Positions 1-10,886 of a stretch of 64,000 nt of DNA are shown piece after piece (the first letter of the stretch is position 1; each line of letters begins with the position of its first letter). The DNA is from Haemophilus seminalis (GTDB taxonomy: Bacteria; Pseudomonadota; Gammaproteobacteria; Enterobacterales; Pasteurellaceae), in assembly GCF_006384255.1 (NCBI RefSeq), contig NZ_VCED01000003.1:248001-312000 (forward strand). The letters run 5' to 3'. A program made the translations under genes and the position numbers. Under the pieces are notes generated by a model that worked only from the letters and a program-made list of their open reading frames with translations, ran no database searches and was not told the DNA's origin.

Positions 1-320
1 TTCGAATTGAAGGGAAAGCGGAAAAAATTTCTACAGAACAATCAGATGAATATTTTGCTAGTCGCCCTTATACCAGTCAGATAGGGGCTTGGGCAAGTGA
101 GCAAAGTACTGTTATTTCGAGCTATAAATTTTTATTAAGCAAAGCAGCATTAATTGCAGCTAGATATCCATTTCATGTACCACGGCCGATGCATTGGGGA
201 GGCTATTTAATTCGTCCAGAAATAGTTGAGTTTTGGCAAGGTCGTCCAAGTCGTTTACATGATCGGATTTATTATAGAAAAGGAAATGGCAATTGGATCC
301 GTGAAAGATTATCACCTTAA
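1..320 (+). CDS. pdxH: Pyridoxamine 5'-phosphate oxidase, C-terminal part (cut by window edge)
   Basis: Partial gene: the reading frame is open from base 3 to the TAA at 318-320, giving the last 105 residues. PdxH oxidises pyridoxine or pyridoxamine 5'-phosphate to pyridoxal 5'-phosphate, using FMN, in the cytoplasm. Visible family marks are the [13 protein letters not shown] stretch, the segment [14 protein letters not shown], the block [17 protein letters not shown] that contributes to FMN and substrate binding, and the standard end RERLSP. The 5' half, with most of the FMN site, lies outside the window. The identification is firm because the C-terminal third is the most conserved part of the family. 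Confidence 0.95.
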   Translation, partial: RIEGKAEKISTEQSDEYFASRPYTSQIGAWASEQSTVISSYKFLLSKAALIAARYPFHVPRPMHWGGYLIRPEIVEFWQGRPSRLHDRIYYRKGNGNWIRERLSP

Positions 321-406
321 ATTTTGAATCTGGTTGCTTTAAGAGAAATTAGGTTAAGTATAAAAATGCTTAACCTAATTAATATAAATAATTTTTGAGT
401 AATTTT

Positions 407-955
407 TTAACCAGCGATCATCCAAAGTCCACCTAACATATCAAGCATTAGGTTATTTAAGAACAATAAGATAAATACGACGACCATAGGGGAAAAATCA
501 ATCATGCCTAATGTTGGCAAGAATCGACGGATAGGTCTTAAAAGTGGTTCTGATAGTTGATAAAACGCATAAATCACAGGGCTATTGCCACGATTAAACC
601 AACTTAGAACAGCGCCAATAAAAAGCACATAAAAAATTGCTAAACCAATGCTTTTCAATACAGTTAATACACCCAATATTAAGAGAAAATTAACTGATAA
701 ACCAAAATAAAAAATACCTTTCAACATACCGATAATAAATATTAGCAGTAAAGCAGAAGTATCGATATTTTTCACTGTAGGCGCAATTTTACGCAGAGGT
801 TTTAATACTGGATCAGTCATTTTTACTGTAAATGTTGAAACAGGATTGTAATAATCCACTCGAGCAAACTGTAACCAAGCTCGTAAGATTAAGACTAGTG
901 CATAAAGATTAATAATTGATCCGATAAATAATGCGGTTTGGGATAATTCCATCAT
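407..955 (-). CDS. yggT: YggT-family integral membrane protein
   Basis: A 182-residue protein of the YGGT family. It has two tandem copies of the domain: residues about 5-90, and about 95-180 with the motif [29 protein letters not shown]. Each copy has two hydrophobic segments, so a four-helix inner-membrane protein is expected. The biochemical role of the family is not settled. The start at 955 is chosen because its ATG overlaps the TGA of corA (ATGA) and an AAGGA lies at proper distance. An ATG six bases earlier at 961 sits too close to that site. Translational coupling to corA suggests one operon. No sign of decay. Confidence 0.85.
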   Translation of the reverse strand: MMELSQTALFIGSIINLYALVLILRAWLQFARVDYYNPVSTFTVKMTDPVLKPLRKIAPTVKNIDTSALLLIFIIGMLKGIFYFGLSVNFLLILGVLTVLKSIGLAIFYVLFIGAVLSWFNRGNSPVIYAFYQLSEPLLRPIRRFLPTLGMIDFSPMVVVFILLFLNNLMLDMLGGLWMIAG

Positions 956-1899
956 AACCATCCTTTTCTTCTAAAATAAATATATGGTGTCAATGCGGCT
1001 GCGATCATTAATCCAATTGCCATTGGATAGCCATATTTAAAATGTAATTCAGGCATAAAATCAAAATTCATACCATAGGTAGACGCGACCAATGTTGCAG
1101 GAAGGAACATCACAGAAACAACTGAGAAGAATTTCATAATTTTGTTCTGTTCAATATTGATGTAACCCATTGCAGCTTGCATTAAAAAGTTTACTTTTTG
1201 GAACAAGGATTCATTATGCGGTTGCAAAGATTCGATATCTCGCAAGATTTCTCGAGCTTGTTCTAACTGGTTTGTTGGTAAGCGAGTTTTGCGAACCAAG
1301 AAACCTAATGCTCGTTGGGTATCCATCAAGCACAAACGAACTTTTGAGCTCGTATCTTCTTGTTCCGTAAGCGTATTTAATGCTTCATCAAAGGCTTCAT
1401 CTTGTTTCCCGTTTAAAATAACGCGACTCAACTCTTCTAAATCTGCATAAACGTTTTCAATCACGTCCGCTAATTGCTCAATTTTCGTTTCAAATAAATC
1501 TAGTAAAACTTCATAGGAATTACATTCTAATAAACGCTGGCTACGAGAACGCATACGATATAAACGGAATGCCGGTAGCTCGCGATCGCGCAACGTAAAT
1601 AAACGACCATCACGAATAGTAAAAGCGACGCTCGCTAAATCAGCATAATTGTCTTCATCTTCGCAATAAAAAAATGAGTGAAGATGTAAACCATCTTCAT
1701 CTTCAAAGAAACGGGCGGAAGCTTCGATATCTTCCAATTCTAGAAAAGATGCTAAGCTCTGGCCTAAGCCTTCTTGTAGCATTTCACGTTCTTCGCCTGT
1801 CGGCTCAAGTAAATCAAGCCAAATGGCAGTATTGAGATCAGTTTGGTCTTCGTCAATACGAACCAAGCGGGAATCATTGATAGCAAACGCGTTGATCAT
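952..1899 (-). CDS. corA: CorA-type magnesium/cobalt transporter
   Basis: A 315-residue CorA protein, the pentameric inner-membrane channel that brings in Mg2+ (also Co2+ and Ni2+). A long cytoplasmic alpha/beta domain rich in acidic residues fills the first 250 positions. Two transmembrane helices at the C-terminus flank the signature YGMN (GMN at about 276-278), which forms the ion selectivity ring. The protein ends in the typical basic tail YFRRKGWL. The start ATG at 1899 is preceded by AAGGAG. It is the first gene of a two-gene unit with yggT. Full length for the family, no anomaly. Confidence 0.95.
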   Translation of the reverse strand: MINAFAINDSRLVRIDEDQTDLNTAIWLDLLEPTGEEREMLQEGLGQSLASFLELEDIEASARFFEDEDGLHLHSFFYCEDEDNYADLASVAFTIRDGRLFTLRDRELPAFRLYRMRSRSQRLLECNSYEVLLDLFETKIEQLADVIENVYADLEELSRVILNGKQDEAFDEALNTLTEQEDTSSKVRLCLMDTQRALGFLVRKTRLPTNQLEQAREILRDIESLQPHNESLFQKVNFLMQAAMGYINIEQNKIMKFFSVVSVMFLPATLVASTYGMNFDFMPELHFKYGYPMAIGLMIAAALTPYIYFRRKGWL

Positions 1900-2167
1900 T
1901 TCATACTCCTTATAGGATTATGAACAGCTAACAGTGAACAAATTAAAGAAGAAACGAAAGTGCGGTGAAAAATCGCAAAGTTTTCGTTAAGAGATGCCGA
2001 AACAACGGTAAATTTACCGGCGAACGCGCGCCGATAATCAAAAGGCGGGCGTCTAGAGCGATATTCGGTATCGACTATGACTGTCCAAAGTGTGTGTCCT
2101 TCTCGTTAAAAAATCGGGCGAATGTTACGCTTGAAAGCGGTGTTCGTCAAGTTTTAATCTTAATAAA

Positions 2168-2186
2168 AAAGGGCAAAATTGCCCTT
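2168..2186 (-). terminator. Terminator after the YajG-type lipoprotein gene
   Basis: Inverted repeat AAGGGCAA/TTGCCCTT directly after the stop codon. Read on the minus strand the hairpin is followed by TTTTTATTAAG, a U-rich tail, which fits a rho-independent terminator. Confidence 0.65.
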
Positions 2187-2190
2187 ATAA

Positions 2191-2790
2191 TTAGTTTGTA
2201 TATTGATTAATCGCAGCGGATACTTCTTGATCTTGATAAATGTTATTCACAATATCGTTAAATGTTTGAGATAGAATTTTTTGAATTTCGTCATTATCTG
2301 CGTTTAATGCGCCTTCTTGTGAACGAGTAGCATTAAATGCTTTGTTATATGAACCTCTCGCGCCTTGAACATAAACAGTCGCTTGAATTTTGGTATTAAG
2401 TTTATAACGAAGATTACCTTGTTCTACTTGCGTAGCAAATTCACGCACATCCACAGTTACCCACGCATTTGATCCATTGGATTGCCCAATTCTGAAACCT
2501 TTACTAATAAGATTTTGTTGCATCACTTGTTGGAATAACTGTGTAACACTCGGTGATGAATTTAATTTAATGAGTTCTCCACGTTTGGTATAGCTCGCGA
2601 TATCTTGCGTTGTGCGACTATCTTTCGTTGTTACATACACAATCGCATTTTGATTAATGTTCATTGTGGCATTCGGTGCCGGTGGTGTGAACGTTAATGT
2701 ATTTGATTGTGCTTGGCAGCCAGCAAGGAACAGCGTAGCGGCTGCAATACTTACTGCTGATAATGTTTTGATTTTGTTTGATAATGTCAT
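2191..2790 (-). CDS. YajG-type lipoprotein
   Basis: A 199-residue predicted lipoprotein. The N-terminus has a basic n-region, a hydrophobic core and a lipobox LAGC with Cys at about 25, so lipidation by signal peptidase II is expected. The mature part starts [14 protein letters not shown] and resembles the YajG family of enterobacterial lipoproteins, whose function is unknown. H. influenzae keeps a homologue beside bolA in the same place. The start ATG is preceded by GGGGA. The downstream sequence AAGGGCAAAATTGCCCTT at 2168-2185 is an inverted repeat that can act as its terminator. Function not assignable; membership by overall appearance only. Confidence 0.8.
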   Translation of the reverse strand: MTLSNKIKTLSAVSIAAATLFLAGCQAQSNTLTFTPPAPNATMNINQNAIVYVTTKDSRTTQDIASYTKRGELIKLNSSPSVTQLFQQVMQQNLISKGFRIGQSNGSNAWVTVDVREFATQVEQGNLRYKLNTKIQATVYVQGARGSYNKAFNATRSQEGALNADNDEIQKILSQTFNDIVNNIYQDQEVSAAINQYTN

Positions 2791-2879
2791 AATTTCCCCA
2801 ATGAGCCAGTTAAAACTGTGTTATTCTTGCAAACTTCATTGCTAATGTATAGCGTTTCATTGTGATTTTGTGGAGATTT

Positions 2880-3194
2880 ATGATGTCTGTTCAACAAACT
2901 ATCGAACAAAAAATTCAACTAGAATTTCAACCGCACTTTTTTACTGTAGAAAATGAAAGCCACTTACATAGTTCTGGTCGTGGTGCAGAGTCTCATTTTA
3001 AATGTGTGATTGTGAGTAATGTTTTTGAAGGAATGCGTAAAGTACAGCGTCATCAACGTGTTTATCAATTGCTTGCAGATGAGCTTAATGGCGGTGTTCA
3101 TGCGTTAGCATTGCATTTGTTTACTGTAGAGGAATGGGGCGAGTTAAATGAGAAAATTCCCGCTTCAACGAAATGCGCAGGCGTTGGACATTAA
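2880..3194 (+). CDS. bolA: BolA-family protein
   Basis: About 104 residues, BolA family. These small class II KH-like proteins pair with monothiol glutaredoxins in iron-sulfur cluster handling and act as stress and morphology regulators. Family marks: the N-terminal helix IEQKIQLEFQP, the loop ENESHLHSSGRGAESHFKCVIVS, the core GMRKVQRHQRVYQLLADEL, and the invariant His in HALALHLFTVEEW. The start is placed at the tandem ATGATG (2880/2883) because TGGAGA lies at 2871-2876. An ATG at 2862 would overrun that ribosome binding site. It is divergent from the lipoprotein gene, with 89 bases between them. Confidence 0.92.
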   Translation: MMSVQQTIEQKIQLEFQPHFFTVENESHLHSSGRGAESHFKCVIVSNVFEGMRKVQRHQRVYQLLADELNGGVHALALHLFTVEEWGELNEKIPASTKCAGVGH

Positions 3195-3487
3195 TTTTTA
3201 TGTTATGAAGATGTAACATTTTTTTGATATATCGCAAAAGGTTTTTACAAAAAAGTAGGCGTTTAAGTAGCGAAAAAAGCAGATTTTCGCTAGAATAAGG
3301 TGTTTAATTTTATCCAAATTCAATTTCTCGATAATGATGTTTATCGTGAAGTTAACCGATTTGAGTTTTTTATTTTTGTGGCATTGATGTCTTTACTAAG
3401 GGTGTTTTGTCACGCTCAAACACGAGATTGCATTTAACTTGTTTATCTGCAATTGTATTTTTAACCTTGAAAAGTAGTGCAAACAGT

Positions 3488-4831
3488 ATGATTACAATTA
3501 AGAAAGGCTTGGATCTCCCAATTGCGGGAAAACCAGCACAAGTAATCCACAACGGAAATGTTGTGAATCAAGTTGCGATTCTAGGTGAGGAGTATGTGGG
3601 GATGCGTCCTTCGATGAAGGTACGTGAAGGTGATGTTGTAAAGAAAGGCCAAGTGCTTTTTGAAGACAAGAAAAATCCAGGTGTGATTTTTACAGCCCCT
3701 GCAAGTGGTACTATCACTGTAATCAATCGTGGTGAGAAACGCGTATTACAATCTGTCGTAATTAATGTGGAAGGAAATGAGCAAATCACTTTCGCAAAAT
3801 ATAGCGCAGAACAATTGAATTCGCTTTCTTCTGAACAAGTAAAACAAAACCTTGTTGAATCAGGTTTATGGACTGCATTACGTACTCGTCCATTTAGCAA
3901 AGTACCTGCGATTGATAGTGAACCAGCCTCAATTTTCGTGAATGCAATGGATACCAATCCATTAGCCGCAGATCCTGCAATCGTGCTAAAAGAATTTTGG
4001 CAAGATTTCACGAATGGTTTGACAGTATTAAGTCGTTTATTCCCTTCAAAACCGTTACACTTGTGTAAAGCAGGTGATACCAATATCCCAACTGTTGATC
4101 TTGAAAATTTACAGATTCATGATTTTGGTGGCGTTCACCCTGCAGGTCTTGTTGGTACTCATATTCATTTTATTGATCCTGTTGGTGTAAATAAAACTGT
4201 ATGGCACATCAATTATCAAGATGTGATCGCAGTGGGTAAATTATTTACAACAGGCGAGCTTTATGTTGAACGTGTTATTTCTCTTGCGGGTCCGCAAGTG
4301 AAAGAGCCTCGTTTAATTCGCACTGTAATTGGCGCTAATCTCTCTCAATTAACCCAAAATGAATTAAGTGCGGGTGAAAATCGCGTAATTTCTGGTTCAG
4401 TGCTTTGTGGCCAAACTGCAAAAGGTGCTCATGACTATTTAAGTCGTTATGCATTGCAAGTATCGGTAATCGCTGAAGGTAATGAGAAAGAATTTCTTGG
4501 CTGGATTACACCTCAATCAAATAAATATTCAATTACTCGTACAGTGTTAGGTCACTTCGGTAAGAAATTATTCAACTTTACTACTGCTGAGAATGGTGGT
4601 GAGCGTGCAATGGTACCAATTGGTAGCTATGAGCGTGTTATGCCGTTGGATATTTTACCGACATTATTATTACGTGATTTAATCGTGGGTGATACCGATG
4701 GCGCGCAAGCGTTAGGTTGTCTTGAATTAGACGAAGAAGACTTAGCATTATGTTCTTTCGTTTGCCCAGGCAAATATGAATACGGTTCAATCTTGCGTCA
4801 AGTATTAGATAAGATTGAGAAGGAAGGTTAA
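3488..4831 (+). CDS. nqrA: Na+-translocating NADH:quinone reductase subunit A
   Basis: A 447-residue subunit A of Na+-NQR, the respiratory enzyme that couples NADH oxidation by ubiquinone to Na+ export. NqrA is the cytoplasm-facing subunit linked to quinone binding. It begins [16 protein letters not shown], the family N-terminus. An in-frame ATG at 3407 exists, but 3488 gives the standard length and start. It is first in the operon nqrABCDEF, with only 2 bases to nqrB. About 290 bases separate it from bolA. These contain the hairpin AGCGAAAA/TTTTCGCT and a TAGAAT just after it, a plausible -10 for the operon. Confidence 0.97.
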   Translation: MITIKKGLDLPIAGKPAQVIHNGNVVNQVAILGEEYVGMRPSMKVREGDVVKKGQVLFEDKKNPGVIFTAPASGTITVINRGEKRVLQSVVINVEGNEQITFAKYSAEQLNSLSSEQVKQNLVESGLWTALRTRPFSKVPAIDSEPASIFVNAMDTNPLAADPAIVLKEFWQDFTNGLTVLSRLFPSKPLHLCKAGDTNIPTVDLENLQIHDFGGVHPAGLVGTHIHFIDPVGVNKTVWHINYQDVIAVGKLFTTGELYVERVISLAGPQVKEPRLIRTVIGANLSQLTQNELSAGENRVISGSVLCGQTAKGAHDYLSRYALQVSVIAEGNEKEFLGWITPQSNKYSITRTVLGHFGKKLFNFTTAENGGERAMVPIGSYERVMPLDILPTLLLRDLIVGDTDGAQALGCLELDEEDLALCSFVCPGKYEYGSILRQVLDKIEKEG

Positions 4832-4833
4832 AA

Positions 4834-6069
4834 ATGGGTTTGAAAAATCTTTTTGAAAAAATGGAACCCGCGTTTTTACCAGGTGGTAAATACAGCAAGC
4901 TTTATCCGATCTTTGAATCGATTTATACCTTGCTTTATACACCGGGTACAGTAACGCACAAAAATACTCACGTTCGTGATGCGTTAGACTCAAAACGTAT
5001 GATGATTACGGTTTTCCTTGCGTTGTTCCCCGCGATTTTCTACGGGATGTACAATGTGGGTAACCAAGCGATTCCAGCCTTAAATCAATTAGGCAATTTA
5101 GATCAACTAATTGCTAACGATTGGCATTATGCCCTTGCAAGTTCATTAGGTTTAGATTTAACTGCCAATGCAACTTGGGGCTCCAAAATGGCGCTAGGAG
5201 CTATCTTCTTCTTACCAATTTACTTAGTGGTGTTTACCGTTTGTACAATTTGGGAATTGTTGTTCTCAGTGGTGCGTGGTCATGAAGTAAATGAAGGGAT
5301 GTTCGTTTCAACCATTTTATTTGCGTTAATCGTTCCACCAACATTGCCATTATGGCAAGCCGCATTAGGTATTACTTTTGGTATCGTTGTTGCAAAAGAA
5401 ATTTTTGGTGGCGTTGGTCGTAACTTCATGAACCCTGCACTTGCTGGTCGAGCTTTCTTGTTCTTCGCCTATCCAGCTCAAATTTCAGGTGATACTGTTT
5501 GGACTGCTGCTGATGGTTTCTCTGGCGCAACCGCACTCTCACAATGGTCGCAAGGCGGTCAGGGTGCATTACAACATACTGTAACTGGTGCTCCAATTAC
5601 TTGGATGGATGCTTTTGTTGGTAATTTACCTGGTTCAATGGGTGAAGTTTCTACGCTTGCAATTTTAATCGGCGGCGCAGTGATTGTGTTTACTCGTATT
5701 GCGGCATGGCGCATCATTGCTGGTGTGATGATTGGTATGATTGCAACTTCAACTCTATTCAATTTAGTTGGTTCTGATACTAACCCAATGTTCTCAATGC
5801 CTTGGCATTGGCACCTTGTTTTAGGTGGATTTGCATTAGGTATGGTATTTATGGCAACAGACCCTGTTTCAGCATCCTTTACCAATGCAGGTAAGTGGTG
5901 GTACGGTGCATTAATTGGTGTAATGGCTGTATTAATTCGTACTGTAAACCCAGCTTATCCGGAAGGAATGATGTTAGCGATTTTATTTGCAAACTTATTT
6001 GCACCGATTTTCGACTACATCGTTGTTCAAGCAAATATCAAACGTCGGAGAGCAAGAACAAATGGCTAA
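4834..6069 (+). CDS. nqrB: Na+-NQR subunit B
   Basis: A 411-residue polytopic inner-membrane subunit. It carries covalent FMN on the Thr of the motif SGATALSQ (Thr about 233) and contains much of the Na+ channel together with NqrD and NqrE. The attachment threonine is intact, so the flavin transfer by ApbE, encoded downstream, should work. Hydrophobic helices are spread from residue about 55 to the end, and the C-terminus [10 protein letters not shown] is basic. It overlaps nqrC by 8 bases, which argues for tight translational coupling. Confidence 0.97.
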   Translation: MGLKNLFEKMEPAFLPGGKYSKLYPIFESIYTLLYTPGTVTHKNTHVRDALDSKRMMITVFLALFPAIFYGMYNVGNQAIPALNQLGNLDQLIANDWHYALASSLGLDLTANATWGSKMALGAIFFLPIYLVVFTVCTIWELLFSVVRGHEVNEGMFVSTILFALIVPPTLPLWQAALGITFGIVVAKEIFGGVGRNFMNPALAGRAFLFFAYPAQISGDTVWTAADGFSGATALSQWSQGGQGALQHTVTGAPITWMDAFVGNLPGSMGEVSTLAILIGGAVIVFTRIAAWRIIAGVMIGMIATSTLFNLVGSDTNPMFSMPWHWHLVLGGFALGMVFMATDPVSASFTNAGKWWYGALIGVMAVLIRTVNPAYPEGMMLAILFANLFAPIFDYIVVQANIKRRRARTNG

Positions 6070-6847
6070 GTTTAATAAAGACAGCGTTGGTGGTACAGTT
6101 ACCGTTGTTGTATTGCTAAGTTTAGTGTGTTCTATCATTGTTTCCGGTGCCGCGGTGGCATTGAAATCGAAACAAGATGAGCAAAAAGCACTGGACGTTC
6201 AACGTAATATTTTAACGGTTGCTGGCTTAATGAAAGAAGATAATGCTTCCGTCATTAAAGACACTTATAAAAAGTTTATTGAACCACGTTTAGTGGATTT
6301 GCAAAGTGGTGATTTTGTTCAAGCATCAAAAGAGGATGTAGAAAAATTTGATCCAAAAACAGCAGTAAAATCGACCGCACTTAGTCAAGCCATTCCGGTG
6401 GAACAAGATAAAGCCGGAATTAAAGTACGTGCCAATCAAGCGCGAGTTTATCTTGTAAAAGATGAACAAGGTCAAGTCAATCAAGTCATATTGCCGATGT
6501 ACGGTCGCGGTTTATGGTCAACCATGTACGGTTTTGTTGCGGTTGCCCCAGATGCCAATACCATCAAAGGCATTACTTACTATGATCAAGGTGAAACAGC
6601 AGGTCTTGGTGGTGAAATTGCCAATCCGCGTTGGCAAGCACTTTTCGTAGATAAAAAACTGTTTGATGATGATCAACGTGTGGCTATTCGTATTGCTAAA
6701 AATGCTTCTTCTAACAAAGAATACGGTGTTGATGCTTTATCAGGTGCAACTTTAACCTCAAATGGTGTGCAAGGTTCCTTTGATTATTGGTTTAGTCAAA
6801 ACGGTTTTGGTCCATTCTTAGCAAAATTTAAAGCGGGGGCAAGATAA
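6062..6847 (+). CDS. nqrC: Na+-NQR subunit C
   Basis: A 261-residue subunit with one N-terminal transmembrane helix (about residues 12-34) and a periplasmic flavin domain. The second covalent FMN is attached to the Thr in [13 protein letters not shown] (Thr about 230), which is present. The start at 6062 ([11 protein letters not shown]) overlaps the end of nqrB. An upstream in-frame ATG at 5987 lies deep inside nqrB and is not credible. The stop is shared with the start of nqrD in a TAATG junction. Confidence 0.96.
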   Translation: MAKFNKDSVGGTVTVVVLLSLVCSIIVSGAAVALKSKQDEQKALDVQRNILTVAGLMKEDNASVIKDTYKKFIEPRLVDLQSGDFVQASKEDVEKFDPKTAVKSTALSQAIPVEQDKAGIKVRANQARVYLVKDEQGQVNQVILPMYGRGLWSTMYGFVAVAPDANTIKGITYYDQGETAGLGGEIANPRWQALFVDKKLFDDDQRVAIRIAKNASSNKEYGVDALSGATLTSNGVQGSFDYWFSQNGFGPFLAKFKAGAR

Positions 6848-7476
6848 TGGCTGATGCAAAAAGCAATTTAAAAGCACTTTTGCTTGATCCGATCGTAAAA
6901 AATAATCCGATTGCGCTGCAAATTTTGGGTATTTGTTCTGCATTAGCGGTCACAACTCAATTACAAACCGCGATCGTTATGGCCATTGCGGTAAGTTTAG
7001 TAACTGGTTTTTCCAGTATGTTTATTTCAATGATTCGTCATTACATTCCAAATAGTATTCGTATCATTGTACAACTGGCAATTATCGCTTCTTTGGTAAT
7101 CTTAGTTGACCAAGTATTGAAAGCTTTTGCTTATGGTTTATCTAAGCAGCTCTCGGTATTTGTAGGCTTGATTATTACTAACTGTATCGTGATGGGTCGT
7201 GCAGAAGCTTTTGCGATGAAATCTCGTCCACTTGAGAGCTTTGTTGATGGTATCGGTAACGGTTTAGGTTACGGTGCAATTTTATTAATTGTTGCAACGT
7301 TACGTGAGTTAATCGGTTCTGGTCGTTTACTTGGCTTTCCAGTATTCCAAACCATTCAAGACGGTGGTTGGTATCAACCAAACGGCTTGTTCCTTCTTGC
7401 ACCAAGTGCGTTCTTTATTATCGGCTTCATCATTTGGGGCTTAAGAACGTGGAAACCTGAGCAACAGGAGAAATAA
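6847..7476 (+). CDS. nqrD: Na+-NQR subunit D
   Basis: A 209-residue integral membrane subunit, six helices expected, homologous to NqrE and to RnfE/RnfA. With NqrE it forms the intramembrane core around a [2Fe-2S] centre; the conserved Cys is in [17 protein letters not shown]. The start overlaps the nqrC stop by one base (TAATG). Three bases separate it from nqrE. No anomalies. Confidence 0.96.
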   Translation: MADAKSNLKALLLDPIVKNNPIALQILGICSALAVTTQLQTAIVMAIAVSLVTGFSSMFISMIRHYIPNSIRIIVQLAIIASLVILVDQVLKAFAYGLSKQLSVFVGLIITNCIVMGRAEAFAMKSRPLESFVDGIGNGLGYGAILLIVATLRELIGSGRLLGFPVFQTIQDGGWYQPNGLFLLAPSAFFIIGFIIWGLRTWKPEQQEK

Positions 7477-7479
7477 TCA

Positions 7480-8076
7480 ATGGAACATTATATTAGCCTA
7501 TTTGTGAAGGCGATCTTCATTGAAAATATGGCGCTTTCTTTCTTCTTAGGGATGTGTACTTTCCTTGCTGTATCAAAAAAAGTGTCAACCGCATTCGGCT
7601 TAGGGGTTGCAGTAACAGTTGTGCTTGGCATTTCTGTGCCAGCGAACCAATTTGTATTTGAACATGTGTTAAAAGATGGCGCCTTAGTTGAAGGGGTAGA
7701 TTTATCCTTTTTAAGCTTTATTACATTTATCGGTATTATCGCGGGTATCGTTCAGATTCTTGAAATGACGCTCGATAAATTCTTCCCTGCACTGTATAAC
7801 GCATTGGGGATTTTCCTTCCGCTTATTGCCGTAAACTGTGCGATCTTTGGTGGCGTATCCTTTGCGATTCAACGTGAATATACCTTCGCAGAATCTGCCG
7901 TGTACGGTATTGGTGCAGGCTTGGGGTGGATGTTAGCAATTGTTGCACTTGCAGGTTTAACTGAAAAAATGAAATATGCTGATGTACCGGCAGGCTTGAA
8001 AGGATTAGGAATAACCTTTATTTCTGCTGGATTGATGGCGCTTGGCTTTATGTCATTCTCTGGTATTCAATTATAA
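7480..8076 (+). CDS. nqrE: Na+-NQR subunit E
   Basis: A 198-residue integral membrane subunit, paralogous to NqrD with inverted topology. The two supply cysteines for the intramembrane [2Fe-2S] cluster; in NqrE these are in [12 protein letters not shown] and [11 protein letters not shown], both present. It is preceded by CAGGAGAAAT as ribosome binding site and followed by AAGGAGG for nqrF. Length is normal. Confidence 0.96.
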   Translation: MEHYISLFVKAIFIENMALSFFLGMCTFLAVSKKVSTAFGLGVAVTVVLGISVPANQFVFEHVLKDGALVEGVDLSFLSFITFIGIIAGIVQILEMTLDKFFPALYNALGIFLPLIAVNCAIFGGVSFAIQREYTFAESAVYGIGAGLGWMLAIVALAGLTEKMKYADVPAGLKGLGITFISAGLMALGFMSFSGIQL

Positions 8077-8086
8077 GGAGGCATAA

Positions 8087-9322
8087 ATGAGCGAATCTTC
8101 AATTTTATTATTAGGTGTTGCAGCATTTACCGCTATTATTTTAGTACTCGTTGCGATTATCTTGTTTGCCAAGTCAAAACTAGTCGATTCTGGTGATATT
8201 ACTATTGGTATCAATAACGATCCGGAGAAAGCGATTACATTACCTGCAGGTGGCAAATTATTAGGTGCTCTAGCAAGTAAAGGTATTTTCGTGTCTTCTG
8301 CTTGCGGCGGTGGTGGCTCTTGTGGTCAATGTATTGTTAAAGTGAAAAATGGTGGCGGAGAGATTCTTCCAACCGAACTTTCTCACATTAACAAACGTGA
8401 AGCAAAAGAAGGCTATCGTTTAGCTTGCCAAGTGAATGTAAAAGGCAATATGGACGTTGAACTTCCAGAAGAAATTTTCGGCGTGAAAAAATGGGAATGT
8501 ACCGTTATTTCTAACGATAACAAAGCCACCTTTATTAAAGAGCTTAAATTAGCGATTCCTGAAGGCGAAGAAGTACCTTTCCGTGCAGGTGGTTATATCC
8601 AAATCGAAGCTGATCCACATGTGGTGAACTATAAAGATTTCGATATTCCTGAAGAATACCATGAAGACTGGGATAAATATGATTTATGGCGTTATGTCTC
8701 TAAAGTAGACGAGCATATTATCCGTGCTTACTCTATGGCTTCATACCCAGAAGAGAAAGGCATAATTATGCTTAACGTGCGTATTGCAACGCCTCCTCCG
8801 CGTCAACCTGATGCTCCTCCAGGTCAAATGTCTTCATACATTTGGTCATTAAAAGCAGGTGACAAAGTTACTATTTCTGGTCCATTTGGTGAATTCTTTG
8901 CTAAAGAGACTGATGCGGAAATGGTATTTATCGGTGGCGGTGCGGGTATGGCGCCAATGCGTTCTCATATTTTTGACCAATTAAAACGTCTTCACTCTAA
9001 ACGTAAAATGTCATTCTGGTATGGTGCACGTTCTAAACGTGAAATCTTCTATCAAGAAGACTTTGATCAATTACAAGCTGAAAATCCAAACTTTGTATGG
9101 CATGTTGCATTATCGGACGCATTGCCTGAAGATAATTGGACTGGCTATACAGGCTTTATTCATAATGTACTTTATGAAAACTACTTGAAAAATCATGAAG
9201 CACCAGAAGATTGTGAATACTATATGTGTGGACCTCCGGTGATGAATGCAGCTGTAATTAAAATGTTGAAAGATCTTGGTGTTGAAGATGAAAACATTTT
9301 ATTAGATGACTTTGGTGGCTGA
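8087..9322 (+). CDS. nqrF: Na+-NQR subunit F, NADH-oxidising flavoprotein
   Basis: A 411-residue electron-entry subunit. One N-terminal membrane helix (about residues 5-29) is followed by a ferredoxin-type [2Fe-2S] domain with four cysteines, at about 73, 79, 82 ([12 protein letters not shown]) and 114 (RLACQ). Then come an FAD domain with RAYSMASYP, and an NADH domain with [12 protein letters not shown] and YYMCGPPVM. Electrons pass from NADH to FAD to 2Fe-2S and on to the NqrB/C flavins. It is the last structural gene of the operon and is followed by a paired-uptake-sequence hairpin. Confidence 0.97.
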   Translation: MSESSILLLGVAAFTAIILVLVAIILFAKSKLVDSGDITIGINNDPEKAITLPAGGKLLGALASKGIFVSSACGGGGSCGQCIVKVKNGGGEILPTELSHINKREAKEGYRLACQVNVKGNMDVELPEEIFGVKKWECTVISNDNKATFIKELKLAIPEGEEVPFRAGGYIQIEADPHVVNYKDFDIPEEYHEDWDKYDLWRYVSKVDEHIIRAYSMASYPEEKGIIMLNVRIATPPPRQPDAPPGQMSSYIWSLKAGDKVTISGPFGEFFAKETDAEMVFIGGGAGMAPMRSHIFDQLKRLHSKRKMSFWYGARSKREIFYQEDFDQLQAENPNFVWHVALSDALPEDNWTGYTGFIHNVLYENYLKNHEAPEDCEYYMCGPPVMNAAVIKMLKDLGVEDENILLDDFGG

Positions 9323-9350
9323 TTTTAGTTAGTCAATTCATCATAAAAAC

Positions 9351-9384
9351 TGACCGCACTTTGTGATGAAGTGCGGTCAAAATT
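9351..9384 (+). terminator. Terminator made of two facing uptake sequences after nqrF
   Basis: Perfect 11-base stem TGACCGCACTT / AAGTGCGGTCA (9351-9361 and 9369-9379) with a 7-base loop, followed by AAAATTT. Both arms are DNA uptake signal cores. It separates nqrF from apbE. Confidence 0.75.
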
Positions 9385-9466
9385 TAAGGTGTTTTTAGAA
9401 AATTTTCTATGATTACAGGTAAGTTTTGTTGAGTTTGCCAGTAATTCACAGATTTAGGAAATCCAG

Positions 9467-10507
9467 ATGAAAAAATTAATAAGCGGTATCATGGCGGTGG
9501 CAATGGCATTAAGTCTTGCTGCCTGTCAAAAAGAAACAAAAGTTATCTCATTAAGTGGTAAAACAATGGGAACGACTTATCATGTTAAATACCTTGATGA
9601 AGGCTCAATGAAAGCAACATCAGAAAAGACGCATGAAGAAATTGAAGCTATCTTAAAAGATGTGAACGCTAAAATGTCTACTTACAAAAAAGATTCGGAA
9701 CTGAGTCGTTTCAATCAAAATACCCAAGTGAACACACCGATTGAGATTTCAGAAGATTTTGCCAAAGTATTGGCAGAAGCGATTCGTTTAAATAAAGTGA
9801 CTGAAGGTGCATTGGATGTAACTGTTGGCCCAGTTGTGAATTTATGGGGATTTGGCCCTGAAAAACGCCCAGAAAAACAACCTACGCCAGAACAATTAGC
9901 TGAACGCCAAGCATGGGTTGGTATTGATAAAATTGCCCTCGATATGAGCGGTGCAAAACCGACATTAAGCAAAGCACTTCCTCAAGTTTATGTCGATTTA
10001 TCCTCGATTGCTAAAGGTTTTGGCGTTGATCAGGTCGCTGAGAAGTTAGAACAATTAAATGCTCAGAATTACATGGTTGAAATCGGCGGTGAAATTCGTG
10101 CGAAAGGAAAAAATATTGAAGGTAAACCTTGGCAGATAGCAATTGAAAAACCAACTACAACAGGTGAAAGAGCGGTAGAGGCTGTCATTGGATTAGACAA
10201 TATGGGAATGGCAAGCTCTGGCGATTATCGTATTTACTTTGAAGAAAATGGTAAACGCTTTGCTCATGAAATTGATCCGAAAACAGGTTATCCAATTCAG
10301 CATCATTTAGCCTCAATTACGGTACTTGCACCAACCTCAATGACTGCAGATGGCCTATCAACAGGTTTATTTGTGCTGGGTGAAGACAAGGCGTTAGAAG
10401 TGGCTGAGAAAAATAATCTTGCCATTTACTTAATCATTAAAACAGATAATGGTTTTATCACAAAATCATCTTCTACTTTCAAAAAATTAACAGAAACAAA
10501 AGAATAG
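9467..10507 (+). CDS. apbE: FAD:protein FMN transferase, lipoprotein
   Basis: A 346-residue ApbE flavin transferase. It uses FAD to attach FMN to a threonine in SGAT-type motifs, here those of NqrB and NqrC, on the periplasmic side. The lipoprotein signal is LSLAACQKE (Cys about 20). The family region GKTMGTTYHVKY and the Mg/FAD-binding part VDLSSIAKGFGVDQV (about 171-185) are visible. SSGDYRIYFEENGKRFAHEIDPKTG holds the conserved H-I/E-D-P. Placement directly after nqrF and two bases before nqrM points to a Na+-NQR assembly cluster. Confidence 0.96.
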   Translation: MKKLISGIMAVAMALSLAACQKETKVISLSGKTMGTTYHVKYLDEGSMKATSEKTHEEIEAILKDVNAKMSTYKKDSELSRFNQNTQVNTPIEISEDFAKVLAEAIRLNKVTEGALDVTVGPVVNLWGFGPEKRPEKQPTPEQLAERQAWVGIDKIALDMSGAKPTLSKALPQVYVDLSSIAKGFGVDQVAEKLEQLNAQNYMVEIGGEIRAKGKNIEGKPWQIAIEKPTTTGERAVEAVIGLDNMGMASSGDYRIYFEENGKRFAHEIDPKTGYPIQHHLASITVLAPTSMTADGLSTGLFVLGEDKALEVAEKNNLAIYLIIKTDNGFITKSSSTFKKLTETKE

Positions 10508-10509
10508 TT

Positions 10510-10770
10510 ATGCAAACTTTATTTTTTACTTTAATCGCTTTCGTCGCAATTATATTGTTGATGTCAATCGGATTTATTATCAAAAAACAAAGTTTAAAAG
10601 GCAGCTGCGGTGGTTTATCTACCCTTGGTATTGCCAAAGCTTGCGATTGTGATAAACCGTGTGACACGCTTCAATCAAAATTAGATGCGGGTGATGAACA
10701 AGCGAAAGCTGAATATGAGCAAAAATTTGCGAAAAAAGATGATGATTCGCAATTTTATGAAGTGAAATAA
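10510..10770 (+). CDS. nqrM: Na+-NQR maturation protein NqrM (DUF539)
   Basis: An 86-residue protein with one N-terminal transmembrane helix followed by a cysteine cluster. The cysteines lie in GSCGG and [12 protein letters not shown]. The family (DUF539) is needed for assembly of Na+-NQR, probably by delivering iron for the NqrD/NqrE centre (known for the Vibrio protein). It is translated two bases after apbE, so the two form one unit. Start ATG at 10510. Confidence 0.9.
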   Translation: MQTLFFTLIAFVAIILLMSIGFIIKKQSLKGSCGGLSTLGIAKACDCDKPCDTLQSKLDAGDEQAKAEYEQKFAKKDDDSQFYEVK

Positions 10771-10811
10771 CTTGCTCAAAAATGACCGCACTTTATGTGC
10801 AAAATAAACTT

Positions 10812-10838
10812 AACGGCAAAATTATTTTGCCGTTTTCT
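10812..10838 (+). terminator. Terminator after nqrM
   Basis: Stem AACGGCAAAA / TTTTGCCGTT with a short loop, then TTCT. An uptake sequence (GACCGCACTTT, 10784-10794) lies just before it. It marks the end of the nqr-apbE-nqrM region ahead of mnmA. Confidence 0.7.
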
Positions 10839-10886
10839 AATTCAATGACCAATGTGCTTCGCCTTAACCGAAGTTACGGGAGAACT

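Noticed and set aside
1965-2210. 81-codon frame between corA and the lipoprotein gene
   Set aside because: No ribosome site, it runs through the lipoprotein terminator and into that gene's 3' end, and the residue pattern matches no family. Kept only as part of an unexplained GC-rich block.
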